A DNA stretch of 20,938 nt from Clostridia bacterium. Its GTDB lineage: Bacteria; Bacillota; Clostridia; Oscillospirales; CAG-272. A model generated the notes under the pieces. It ran no database searches. It saw nothing but the letters and a program-made list of their open reading frames with translations, and was not told the DNA's origin. The stretch lies in assembly GCA_017411935.1 (NCBI GenBank), contig JAFQPC010000204.1, positions 1-20,938 of the forward strand, read 5' to 3'. The translations under genes and the position numbers were made by a program. Positions within the stretch are counted from its first letter, which is position 1. Each line of letters starts with the position of its first letter. Of the stretch, positions 14,600 through 20,938 are shown one piece after another.

Positions 14600-16003
14600 A
14601 TGAAACGCAAAAAAAAGAATTTGCCCGAAATCGAATCCGAGCCGATCGATGCGCTCTCTTATGAGGAGATGAAGCTGCTCCACATCGAGCACGAGAAGAG
14701 CGAGGATCGCAGTCAGCTTCCGCCACACGACCAGTCAGACAAAGCGAAGCTGTTTCGCTTTGTAAAGAAGAATAAGATCGTGACCGTGGCGGCGATCGTC
14801 ATTCTTTTGTCTCTTGTCGCAGGCGTCATTTTCGGCGCGTATTGGCTGATCTCGCTCTGGGTCAACCGCCCGAACACCTCGGATTTTACCGTAGAGCTTG
14901 GCGAGGAAGAACCCTTTACCGTGCCGTACGATGAGATGGTACGCGACGGCGTGCTCTACGTCGATCTGAGAAAATTAGCACCCTTTGCCGACCTGATCGT
15001 CAGCGGCTCTCCTGAGCAGATGCAGTTTACCGCAAAGACGGGAACCTTTCTTTCCTTTGAAAACGAGAGTGAGATTGCAAGGATCAACGGCAAGCGCGTG
15101 GAAATGCTCGTCCCCGAATTTCGCGGAGACAAAGAGATCTCGGCAAAAGCATTCATTACTGCCGAGGCTTGCTACGTGCCGTATTACTTTCTGAAAAATA
15201 CGGTCAGCGACGGCTTGCAGTTCCGCTTCAATAACGAAACGAATACCCTCTCCTTCCGCCGCACCTTTACGGGAGAAGTCGACGAGGAAGATCAGCCTAT
15301 CGCGTCGACCGTGCTCTTTTTCACCAATCAGTATAAGATCTTGCCCGAGGAGGGCGAGGTAATATATGAGTATTCGTACCTGATCGATATCGAGCCCTAT
15401 CTCGAAAGCATTACCGCGGAAAATCTTCTGCTTGCCAATAAGCAGAATCCGTTGGGACCCGACTTTAAGCCCGCGCTTGAGCAGATCACGGTCAAGACGG
15501 CAAGTAACCGTATTCTCTATCTGAACGCAGATGCGGCAAAGGCACTCGAAGCGATGGTGAAGGAAATGAACGAGGCAGGCGTGACCGACGTGATGGTGAC
15601 GAGTGCCTACCGTAAATATGACCGTCAGAAAGAGCTTTGGGAGCAGTATTGCAGAGAAGAAAAAGCCAAGCATCCCGACTGGACGACCGAGCAGATCGAG
15701 GCGGAAGTGCTGACCTATTCGGCATATCCGGGAACGAGTGAGCACCAGACAGGACTTTGTGTGGACTTTATGACCTCGACGATGACGGCGCTCAATAACA
15801 GCTTTGAGAAAACCAAAGCCTTCTCGTGGCTCGTTGATAATGCCCACCGATTCGGATTTATTCTGCGCTACGATAAGGACAAGGTCGACGTTACGGGATA
15901 TAGCTACGAATCCTGGCACTACCGCTTTGTCGGACGTGCGGTGGCAACAGAAATCTATGAGCAAGACATTTGCCTTGAAGAATATCTTGCGGGAAATTCA
16001 TAA
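14600..16003 (+). CDS. Membrane-anchored D-alanyl-D-alanine carboxypeptidase, M15B (VanY-like)
   Basis: A 467-residue protein with a charged cytoplasmic N-terminus (1-58), one transmembrane helix (about 60-85) and an extracellular part. Residues 90-215 look like a beta-rich stalk similar to the copper amine oxidase N-terminal-like domain (paired segments YVDLRKLAPF and CYVPYYFLKNTV). The C-terminal peptidase domain (about 300-460) has S380-x-H382-xx-G-xxx-D389 and E437-S-W-H440, the zinc ligands and catalytic glutamate of the VanY/DacB family that trims the terminal D-Ala of peptidoglycan stems. There is no resistance cluster (vanHAX) here, so ordinary wall remodelling is likelier than glycopeptide resistance. 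AAAGGAG precedes the ATG. It is the last gene of its operon, with a terminator 9 bases after the stop. Confidence 0.92.
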   Translation: MKRKKKNLPEIESEPIDALSYEEMKLLHIEHEKSEDRSQLPPHDQSDKAKLFRFVKKNKIVTVAAIVILLSLVAGVIFGAYWLISLWVNRPNTSDFTVELGEEEPFTVPYDEMVRDGVLYVDLRKLAPFADLIVSGSPEQMQFTAKTGTFLSFENESEIARINGKRVEMLVPEFRGDKEISAKAFITAEACYVPYYFLKNTVSDGLQFRFNNETNTLSFRRTFTGEVDEEDQPIASTVLFFTNQYKILPEEGEVIYEYSYLIDIEPYLESITAENLLLANKQNPLGPDFKPALEQITVKTASNRILYLNADAAKALEAMVKEMNEAGVTDVMVTSAYRKYDRQKELWEQYCREEKAKHPDWTTEQIEAEVLTYSAYPGTSEHQTGLCVDFMTSTMTALNNSFEKTKAFSWLVDNAHRFGFILRYDKDKVDVTGYSYESWHYRFVGRAVATEIYEQDICLEEYLAGNS

Positions 16004-16011
16004 AAACAACA

Positions 16012-16037
16012 AAGAGCCGTACAAACGTACGGCTCTT
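16012..16037. terminator. Bidirectional terminator between vanY-like and MATE genes
   Basis: A perfect 11-bp stem AAGAGCCGTAC (16012-16022) with GTACGGCTCTT (16027-16037), loop AAAC, with T-rich sequence on both exits. It serves the convergent VanY-like and second MATE genes. Confidence 0.9.
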
Positions 16038-16041
16038 GCTT

Positions 16042-17426
16042 TTATGATTCGGAGAGCGCTTCGGGCGCTTTCTTTTTTCGTTTCAGTACCATGGGTCGTA
16101 GTGGAGAGGGAACCCAAAGTCCCGTGAGACAGAGAATACCGATGTAAATACATTCAAATGCCCAGCCGATGACTTGAGCGGAAAACAGACCGTGAATGCC
16201 AAAGGTCGGAGCCAAAAAGTAGGTTGCAATCAAGTTGATCACGGAACCGCCAAGCGAAGCAATAATGAGGTGAGTGTTCGACTTGATGCCGCGCAGGATC
16301 GAATGGAAAATACCGCAGAATACGTGCAGAGAAAGAAAGGGAAGATAAATGCGAATGTAGATCTGTACATATTCGAAGACTTCGGGATCGGTAGCCTTGT
16401 TGATAAAGAGTCCGCCGACGAATTCTGAGAAGATACATATGGGGATGAGGAGGACGAAGAAGAAAACGTAGCCTTGTAAAAGTGCGGTAGATACGGCTTT
16501 TTGATCTTATGATATTTCTTGGCACCCACGCACTGTGCGATGTAATTGCTGGCGGTTTTTGATGCTGAATAATAAAGCTGGGTGATATAGCTGTGGATAT
16601 TACTGGAAATCGAGTAGGCGGCAACGATGAGGTAGCCGAGTCCGTTTCGTAACGGAGCAATCAAAAATGCGGCGGCACCCATACTGCACTGTTGGAAAAT
16701 ATTCGGCAGGCTGTAAGCGAAGAGCGGTTTGACTTCTCGCCAAGAGGGCTTCGGAATTTTTGTTCCGACGCCAAGCTGACGAAAATAGCCGCGCAGACGG
16801 AACCAATATAGGCAGAAGACGACGAAATTGGCGAAAATCGAGGAAATTCCGAGACCGATCACCCCAAGATCGAGTACGGCGACCGTCAGAAGGTTGCCGA
16901 GGACGCTGAGCAATGCCAAAAGGAAGGAGACAATGAGCGGAAATTTCGTTTCTCCCATCGAGTGACAGCAGGTCATAAACATTGTGTTGACGCCCGAGAT
17001 GGTAAACGCGATACAGTGGAATACAAAGTACCGTGCAGCATCGTCGAAAATATGCTCATCAACGTTCAAAAAACGAAGAATGGGAGTGGAGAAACAAATC
17101 GAAATTCCCGTAAAACATACGAGTGCGCAGAATACGAGAAAAGCGTTGGAATAGAACACTCGTTTGAGGCGGTCATAGTCCTTGGCACCAAAGAGATTGG
17201 CAGCATAGACCGAAAGTCCGTAGGACTGTCCCGTAATGAGGTAGCTCATAATGATGATGTAGGAAGAAGTAACGCTGGTGGTGGCAAGACCTTCCGCACC
17301 GAGAAAGAGCCCCGCGATCGACGTATTGATGATGCTGAATGCCGAGGATAAGATCGTTGAAAGTACGATTGGAATCGAAAAAAGGAAGAAATTCTTATAG
17401 ATATTTCCTTGCGTCAGATCTTTCAT
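16042..17426 (-). pseudogene. MATE family transporter with a one-base frameshift
   Basis: From the ATG at 17426 (AAAAGGAG upstream) the frame encodes a typical MATE N-terminus (MKDLTQGNIYKNFFLFSIPI) through about residue 308. It then degenerates into a serine-rich tail that ends at 16239. The true C-terminal half continues in the -1 frame: after KIKK it reads AVSTALLQGYVFFFVLL, then a long stretch with FCGIFHSILRGIKSNTHLI, and ends ALSES at 16042. The shift falls at the five A (minus strand) at 16498-16502; six A would restore one 461-residue protein of normal length. Both halves are otherwise intact, so the change is recent, a sequencing or assembly error, or a slippage site. As read, translation gives a 395-residue product lacking the last third. 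The gene has its own strong promoter (17469-17496). Confidence 0.88.
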
Positions 17427-17468
17427 ACGCTCTCTCCTTTTGGGGCTTCCCCCTTTGAAATCACTTGC

Positions 17469-17496
17469 ATTATAGCACAATCTCGAAAAATGTCAA
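17469..17496 (-). promoter_or_regulatory. Promoter of the second MATE gene
   Basis: On the minus strand TTGACA (17491-17496), a 16-base spacer and TATAAT (17469-17474) with TGC before the -10; both hexamers are perfect. The start codon is 43 bases downstream. Confidence 0.85.
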
Positions 17497-17526
17497 TAGC
17501 TTTTTGGGAATTTTAAAAAAAAGAAA

Positions 17527-17556
17527 ACGCAGGCGTGAAAAAGCTCACGCCTGCGT
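17527..17556 (-). terminator. Terminator of the acyl carrier protein gene
   Basis: A perfect 12-bp stem ACGCAGGCGTGA (17527-17538) with its complement (17545-17556). On the minus strand it is followed by TTTTCTTTTTTT. It lies 15 bases after the ACP stop. Confidence 0.92.
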
Positions 17557-17571
17557 AATGTTTTATGTTTT

Positions 17572-17793
17572 TCAGAGAGTCTCGAGATAAGCAACAACGT
17601 CGCCAACGGTTGTGAACTTGCGAATGTCCTCGTCGTTGATCTCAATGTCAAATTTCTCCTCGCAAAGCATTACGAGGTCAGCCAGCTCGATCGAGTTGAT
17701 GCCGAGGTCGTTGGAAAGCTCTGCTTCCATCGTGATATCGTCGCGGTCGATCTGAAGTTCTTCTACGAGCAGATCAGCAAATTTTTCAAACAT
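17572..17793 (-). CDS. acpP: Acyl carrier protein
   Basis: A 73-residue acidic four-helix protein. The 4'-phosphopantetheine site is S34 in DLGINSIELADLV; most ACPs read DSLD or DSLE, so this one has N before and I after the serine. Helix 2 (ELADLVMLCEEKFDIEI) and the C-terminal TTVGDVVAYLETL are standard. I use the ATG at 17793 because GGAGGAAA lies directly upstream; the longer reading begins with a TTG inside that site. Two consensus promoters in tandem (17839-17867 and 17896-17924) fit a highly expressed fatty acid carrier. No fatty acid synthesis genes are adjacent, so it could instead be a specialised carrier, which lowers confidence in the symbol. Confidence 0.88.
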   Translation of the reverse strand: MFEKFADLLVEELQIDRDDITMEAELSNDLGINSIELADLVMLCEEKFDIEINDEDIRKFTTVGDVVAYLETL

Positions 17794-17838
17794 CTTAATT
17801 TCCTCCAAAATTTTTTCTGAATATTTTTAGCATTGTCT

Positions 17839-17867
17839 ATTATATAACATTCGCGAAAAATTGTCAA
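17839..17867 (-). promoter_or_regulatory. Proximal promoter of the acyl carrier protein gene
   Basis: On the minus strand TTGACA (17862-17867), a 17-base spacer and TATAAT (17839-17844): a full sigma-A consensus, 46 bases before the ATG. Confidence 0.88.
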
Positions 17868-17895
17868 GTATTATTTTTTCGCTTTTTTCACTTTC

Positions 17896-17924
17896 ATTGT
17901 AGCACAGTTCAGCGCGCTTGTCAA
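17896..17924 (-). promoter_or_regulatory. Distal promoter of the acyl carrier protein gene
   Basis: On the minus strand TTGACA (17919-17924), a 17-base spacer and TACAAT (17896-17901) with TGC before the -10. The -35 overlaps the TGA stop of the SLOG gene, and the promoter is 57 bases upstream of the proximal one. Confidence 0.75.
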
Positions 17925-18274
17925 TCGTTTTTGGAATGAAAGTCACTTGGCAAAATTACACGATACGGTTTTCCTAAACGATCACAGAAATCGATTACCG
18001 ATTTTGTTCCTCGCGAACTTCCATCCCAAAAGGCTAACACGTAGTCCGCGTATTCTACAATTTGCTTGTTTCGCACAATCGGAGCACCTCTGCCATAACG
18101 CTGATACTGGGGCAAAAACTCGGTCAAGATCAATCCGTTGGCTTTGGCGTATTCCGCGGCACATCGGTCGATTCCCATGGCACCGCCCGATACAATTTCC
18201 GAGCAATCCTTGGGAAGATACGGTGAAAAATTTTTAACGACAATGTTTCTTGAACCGATAATGGCAACTTTCAT
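17921..18274 (-). CDS. SLOG family nucleotide-binding protein (DUF2493, YspA-like)
   Basis: A 117-residue Rossmann-like protein starting MKVAIIGSRN; AGGAGG lies 6 bases before this ATG (18274), so the longer reading from 18436 is rejected. It carries the SLOG pattern related to DprA and LOG proteins: GSR at 7-9, VSGGAMGIDRCAAEYAKANG from 28, LPQYQRYGRGAPIVRNKQIV, then YVLAFWDGSSRGTKSVID. SLOG domains bind nucleotides or nucleotide-derived ligands, and comparative genomics places many in conflict and signalling systems. YspA-like members have no proven activity. It is divergent from a ribbon-helix-helix regulator gene 108 bases away. An extended -10 (TGGTATAAT, 18323-18331) lies upstream. No terminator follows; the ACP promoters begin at its stop codon. 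Confidence 0.85.
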   Translation of the reverse strand: MKVAIIGSRNIVVKNFSPYLPKDCSEIVSGGAMGIDRCAAEYAKANGLILTEFLPQYQRYGRGAPIVRNKQIVEYADYVLAFWDGSSRGTKSVIDFCDRLGKPYRVILPSDFHSKND

Positions 18275-18322
18275 AATTCCTCCTAAAAAATAAAGTCTAC
18301 TTATTTTGAGTATATCTACAAC

Positions 18323-18331
18323 ATTATACCA
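18323..18331 (-). promoter_or_regulatory. Extended -10 upstream of the SLOG gene
   Basis: On the minus strand TGG followed by TATAAT (18323-18328). The -35 region at the right distance is poor (TTTATT). Two AAAATAA heptamers 11 bases apart (18333-18339 and 18344-18350) overlap its spacer and -35 region and could be an operator. Confidence 0.5.
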
Positions 18332-18382
18332 CAAAATAATCTTAAAATAAACTAAAAAAGAGATTTTTTTGAGGAGATTTTT

Positions 18383-18577
18383 ATGAGAAATAAGAAAAAT
18401 AAGCATTTGGGGATTGAAATTGATCCTGAACTGCATTACAAATTACATTATCTTGCCAAATACGAGGGACGTTCTGCCAACGGAGAAATTTTATATTTGA
18501 TTCGACAAGCCATTCGTGAGTTTGAAAAACGCGAGGGGAATATTGAGGTTCCAAACGATCAAGGCAAGGATGCCTGA
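18383..18577 (+). CDS. Arc/CopG-type ribbon-helix-helix protein
   Basis: A 64-residue protein. A basic N-terminus (MRNKKNKH) leads into a beta strand, LGIEIDPEL (9-17), then two helices around HYKLHYLAKYEGRSANGEIL and YLIRQAIREFEKREG, the Arc-like ribbon-helix-helix layout with the N-cap of the second helix at GRSANGE. Such proteins bind operators as dimers and usually repress their own promoter; small ones are often antitoxins. It is divergent from the SLOG gene, with no toxin-like gene downstream (the next gene is convergent). GAGGAG is 6 bases before the ATG. Codons end in A or T more often than in the surrounding genes, a hint of different origin. The tail VPNDQGKDA is unstructured. Confidence 0.82.
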   Translation: MRNKKNKHLGIEIDPELHYKLHYLAKYEGRSANGEILYLIRQAIREFEKREGNIEVPNDQGKDA

Positions 18578-18579
18578 TA

Positions 18580-19035
18580 TTAAGGGCGGGGAGCAGTAGA
18601 CTTCCCGCCCTTGACTGTTTTATCCAAAAGGGAGCAGATGGCGCAGACGGGGATCGAGAGGGCGATCCAGAGCAGGGTAAAGGGGAGACAGATCTGTCCG
18701 AGCAGGTGGAGTGGGAGATGCGAATAATCCCATACGCCAAGCCCGAATTTGAGATTGACAAGACAGCCGCAGACGAGCTCGACCGCCGTAATGACACCGC
18801 CGCTGAGCGTGGCGCGCAGGACGAGTGGCTTGTCCTTCATGGCGCGGTTGAGATGAAAAATCGCGGTCAGGCAAACACCGCCGCAGAGCGCCATGCTCCA
18901 ATGGGAATGTCCGCGGCAGAGGACCTCGAGAGAATAGTATGCCGCTCCCCCTGCGGTGAGCAAGCCGAGCTCTCGCAAGGGGATACGGATCGCTTTGGGA
19001 AGGGTGTTCGTTTTTTTGGAAATCGTTCGGTTCAT
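18580..19035 (-). CDS. CmpB-type putative ABC transporter membrane protein
   Basis: A 151-residue integral membrane protein with about four helices. It has the ABC_trans_CmpB (PF06541) sequence run: AAYYSLEVLCRGHSHWSMAL, then ITAVELVCGCLVNLKFGLGVWDYSHLP and HLLGQICLPFTLLW. Despite the family name (putative ABC-transporter type IV), no ATPase partner is adjacent and transport is unproven. The start at 19035 has AAAGG at 11 bases. The last codons (KSTAPRP) and the TAA fall within a GC-rich hairpin that may terminate the convergent RHH gene. Its promoter is not clear; a 14-bp inverted repeat lies in the upstream region (19053-19112). Confidence 0.85.
   Translation of the reverse strand: MNRTISKKTNTLPKAIRIPLRELGLLTAGGAAYYSLEVLCRGHSHWSMALCGGVCLTAIFHLNRAMKDKPLVLRATLSGGVITAVELVCGCLVNLKFGLGVWDYSHLPLHLLGQICLPFTLLWIALSIPVCAICSLLDKTVKGGKSTAPRP
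18582..18612 (+). terminator. GC-rich hairpin at the junction of the convergent RHH and CmpB-like genes
   Basis: A 12-bp stem with one G-T pair (18582-18593 with 18601-18612) and a 7-base loop, 4 bases after the RHH stop. The exit tract TTGACTGTTTTAT is only moderately T-rich. It overlaps the last codons of the CmpB-like gene. Confidence 0.6.
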
Positions 19036-19052
19036 AGGAGACCTTTCGTGCT

Positions 19053-19112
19053 TTCTTTTTTTCGGTAGTTTCAGTATTTGCCGAAAAAGTGCCGATCAAC
19101 CGAAAAAAAGAA
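19053..19112. repeat. 14-bp perfect inverted repeat in the CmpB/metG divergent region
   Basis: TTCTTTTTTTCGGT (19053-19066) and its exact complement (19099-19112) are separated by 32 bases, which hold two further CGGC/GCCG-type half sites (TTGCCGAAAAAG, TGCCGAT). It could be an operator or a leader hairpin ahead of the CmpB-like gene. Confidence 0.55.
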
Positions 19113-19143
19113 GCAAACTTTGGGGGAATTTTTTCCTACCCCC

Positions 19144-19172
19144 TTGTAAAATTGCACAAGATTTGATATAAT
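19144..19172 (+). promoter_or_regulatory. Promoter of metG
   Basis: TTGTAA (19144-19149), a 17-base spacer and TATAAT (19167-19172). The leader is about 50 bases, with AAGGAG at 19217-19222; it is too short for a T-box. Confidence 0.75.
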
Positions 19173-19229
19173 ATGATAAAATGGAAAAATTATGGATTTC
19201 GATTACGTAAATCAATAAGGAGAATAAAA

Positions 19230-20938
19230 ATGAACGAGAAGTTTTATATCACCACAGCGATCGCATACGCATCGAAAAAGCCTCACTTCGGAAACACCTA
19301 CGAGGCAATTATGACCGATGCGATCACGCGTTACCGTCGCGAGAGGGGCTACGACGTCTTTATGTGCACGGGTACCGATGAGCACGGACAGAAGATCGAG
19401 GATCTGGCAAAGGAAGCCGGCATTACCCCGAAAGCATACGTCGATGGCGTCGCGGGCGAGATCCGTGAGCTGTGGGATCATATGAACGTAAAATACGACC
19501 ACTTTATCCGCACCACCGACGATTATCACGAAGCGGCAGTCAAGAAGATGTTTACGCGCTTTTACGAAAAAGGTGACATCTATAAGGGACGTTACGAGGG
19601 ATGGTATTGCGTTCCTTGCGAATCCTTCTTTACCGATACGCAGGCAGTCGATTGCAAGTGCCCCGACTGCGGACGTCCGGTGGAGCGAGCAAGTGAGGAA
19701 GCCTATTTCTTCAATATGAAAAAATATGCTGACCGACTGATGACCTATATCGAGGAGCACCCCGAATTTATTGAGCCCGAAAGTCGTAAAAAGGAGATCG
19801 TCAACAACTTCCTCAAGGCAGGTTTGCAGGATCTCTGTGTATCGCGTACCTCGTTCGCGTGGGGAATCCCCGTGGACATTGATCCCAAGCACGTGACCTA
19901 CGTATGGCTCGACGCACTCACCAACTATATCACGGCGCTCGGTTATGAGCCCGATAAGTCCTACGAGGAGCAGAGCGAGAAATTCAAGAAATACTGGCCT
20001 GCCGACGTACACATCATCGGAAAAGATATTATTCGATTCCACACCATTTATTGGCCGATCTTCCTGATGGCACTCGATCTGCCTCTGCCCAAAAAGGTTT
20101 TTGCGCATCCGTGGTTCAATTTTGGCATGGATAAGATGTCAAAGTCGCGTGGCAACGTCATTTACGCCGATAAGCTGGCAGAGAAGTTTACGGTCGACGG
20201 TGTTCGTTACTACGCACTCGCCGAAATGCCCTACGCGAACGACGGCTCGATTACCTACGAGAACGTCATCAAGAGATTTAATACCGATCTTGTCAACAAC
20301 CTCGGTAACCTTGTCAAGCGCACGCTTGATATGAATAAGAAATATTTTGACGGCGTGATCCAAGCACCCACCGCCAAGGAAGCGCTCGACGACGAGATCG
20401 TTGCCGCTTGTGTCAAGGCATACGAGAAGGTCGTCGAGAATATGGATGCCTACCGCATCGCCGATGCGCTCGACGAGATCTTTGTGATGCTCTCGCGCGC
20501 GAACAAATATATCGACGAAACGACTCCTTGGGCACTTGCCAAGGACGAGGCTCAGCGCGAAAGACTCGGAACGGTTCTGTATACGCTTCTTGAGGCGATT
20601 CGTTGGGGCGCGGTCTTGCTTCATCCCTTCATTCCCGCCACGGCAGAGGAGATCCTCTCCGAGCTGAATACCGACGTGTGCGGCTATTCGTCGATCGGAA
20701 CTGCCGAGCAATTCGGCGGACTGGTTGCAGGCAACACGGTCAAGGACTCCAAGGTGCTGTTTGCCCGTATGGACGAGGCAAAGGTGCTTGCCGAGTTTGA
20801 GGCGGAGCGTCAGCGTATGATCGCCGAGGCAGAGAAGGAAGCCAAGGCAAAAGAGAAGCCCGAGGGCTGTGCTCTCATCGGTATTGAGGACTTTATGGGA
20901 GTCGAGCTCCGTACGGCACAGGTCATCTCTTGTGAAAG
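19230..20938 (+). CDS. metG: Methionine--tRNA ligase (partial, runs off right edge)
   Basis: 569 codons are visible from the ATG at 19230; the frame is open at the window end. It charges tRNA-Met with methionine. The class I signature is PHFGNTY (HIGH motif with Phe, and Asn for the last His), followed by FMCTGTDEHGQKIE. The zinc knuckle is CVPCESFF...CPDCGRPVE. KMSKS is intact as MDKMSKSRGN. The anticodon-binding helical domain follows, and the sequence stops just inside the C-terminal tRNA-binding domain (IGIEDFMGVELRTAQV), so this is the long form with a fused EMAP/Trbp111-like domain. HxGN variants occur in MetRS of other Firmicutes, so the enzyme is probably active. It is preceded by its own promoter. 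Confidence 0.96.
   Translation, partial: MNEKFYITTAIAYASKKPHFGNTYEAIMTDAITRYRRERGYDVFMCTGTDEHGQKIEDLAKEAGITPKAYVDGVAGEIRELWDHMNVKYDHFIRTTDDYHEAAVKKMFTRFYEKGDIYKGRYEGWYCVPCESFFTDTQAVDCKCPDCGRPVERASEEAYFFNMKKYADRLMTYIEEHPEFIEPESRKKEIVNNFLKAGLQDLCVSRTSFAWGIPVDIDPKHVTYVWLDALTNYITALGYEPDKSYEEQSEKFKKYWPADVHIIGKDIIRFHTIYWPIFLMALDLPLPKKVFAHPWFNFGMDKMSKSRGNVIYADKLAEKFTVDGVRYYALAEMPYANDGSITYENVIKRFNTDLVNNLGNLVKRTLDMNKKYFDGVIQAPTAKEALDDEIVAACVKAYEKVVENMDAYRIADALDEIFVMLSRANKYIDETTPWALAKDEAQRERLGTVLYTLLEAIRWGAVLLHPFIPATAEEILSELNTDVCGYSSIGTAEQFGGLVAGNTVKDSKVLFARMDEAKVLAEFEAERQRMIAEAEKEAKAKEKPEGCALIGIEDFMGVELRTAQVISCE

Noticed and set aside
8831..16003. Glycopeptide resistance cluster (VanZ-like and VanY-like genes in one window)
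   Set aside because: The two genes are about 5 kb apart in different operons, and no vanRS, vanH, ligase or vanX gene is present.
16239..16497. Serine-rich C-terminal tail of the second MATE reading frame
   Set aside because: It is an out-of-frame translation after the frameshift; the correct MATE C-terminus is in the adjacent frame.
16495..16505. Programmed -1 frameshift as the main explanation for the MATE break
   Set aside because: The heptamer is C AAA AAG, not A AAA AAG, so the P-site tRNA would mispair after slippage, and transporters are not known to use it. Kept only as an option.
19173..19229. T-box leader before metG
   Set aside because: The leader is about 50 bases and lacks the T-box sequence and a terminator/antiterminator.
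19212..20108. Minus-strand open frame of 298 codons
   Set aside because: It is the antisense shadow of metG, which has all class I synthetase motifs.

Overview
The window looks like chromosomal DNA from a low-to-moderate GC Gram-positive anaerobe of the class Clostridia (Bacillota), probably an uncultured gut or rumen member of the Oscillospirales/Christensenellales type. The evidence is strong Shine-Dalgarno sites (AGGAGG-like) before nearly every gene, sigma-A promoters with extended -10 boxes, formate-tetrahydrofolate ligase, the MEP isoprenoid enzymes IspD/IspF, two MATE transporters, VanZ-like and VanY-like proteins, a CmpB-type membrane protein and a DUF6062 protein. The placement is inferred from gene content and style; no rRNA is present. 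I see no insertion sequence, prophage, CRISPR array or integrase.

Layout. 1-1995 (minus): a two-gene unit, an NAT_N/GNAT_C acyltransferase-like gene followed by a creatininase-family gene that runs off the left edge. 2142-3023 (plus): a PHP-domain phosphoesterase, divergent from that unit. 3176-8689 (minus): a compact seven-gene run read from a promoter at about 8726-8754 in the order fhs, tsaE, tsaB, rpiB, ispD, ispF, TIM-barrel sugar isomerase. Several junctions overlap, and the run ends at a strong bidirectional terminator at 3129-3160. 8831-9343 (minus): a VanZ-like membrane protein. 9417-9491 (plus): tRNA-Arg(CCT). 9591-10841 (plus): an SHMT-family enzyme whose folate/catalytic loop is strongly altered. 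10950-11486 (plus): an unrecognised protein.

11649-13144 (minus): a 55-aa small protein overlapping the start of a MATE exporter. 13288-16003 (plus): DUF6062 protein, MnmM/YtqB methyltransferase and a VanY-type carboxypeptidase. These two operons diverge from promoters that share one palindromic -10 region. 16042-17426 (minus): a second MATE gene interrupted by a one-base frameshift in an A-run. 17572-17793 (minus): acyl carrier protein behind two tandem consensus promoters. 17921-18274 (minus) and 18383-18577 (plus): a divergent SLOG (DUF2493) / ribbon-helix-helix pair. 18580-19035 (minus): CmpB-like membrane protein. 19230-end (plus): metG, cut by the right edge.

Most of the window is housekeeping: one-carbon metabolism (fhs), tRNA biology (tsaB, tsaE, mnmM, tRNA-Arg, metG), isoprenoid precursors (ispD, ispF), pentose phosphate (rpiB), fatty acid carrier (ACP) and envelope (vanY, vanZ). 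The less ordinary items are the SHMT-like enzyme without the canonical Tyr/Glu/Tyr-Tyr motif, the broken MATE gene, the duplicated CxxC/CxxH layout of the DUF6062 protein, the small protein coupled to the first MATE gene, the SLOG/RHH pair, two related hairpins that coincide with gene ends, and a promoter that would read antisense through the tRNA. No intergenic stretch exceeds about 200 bases.
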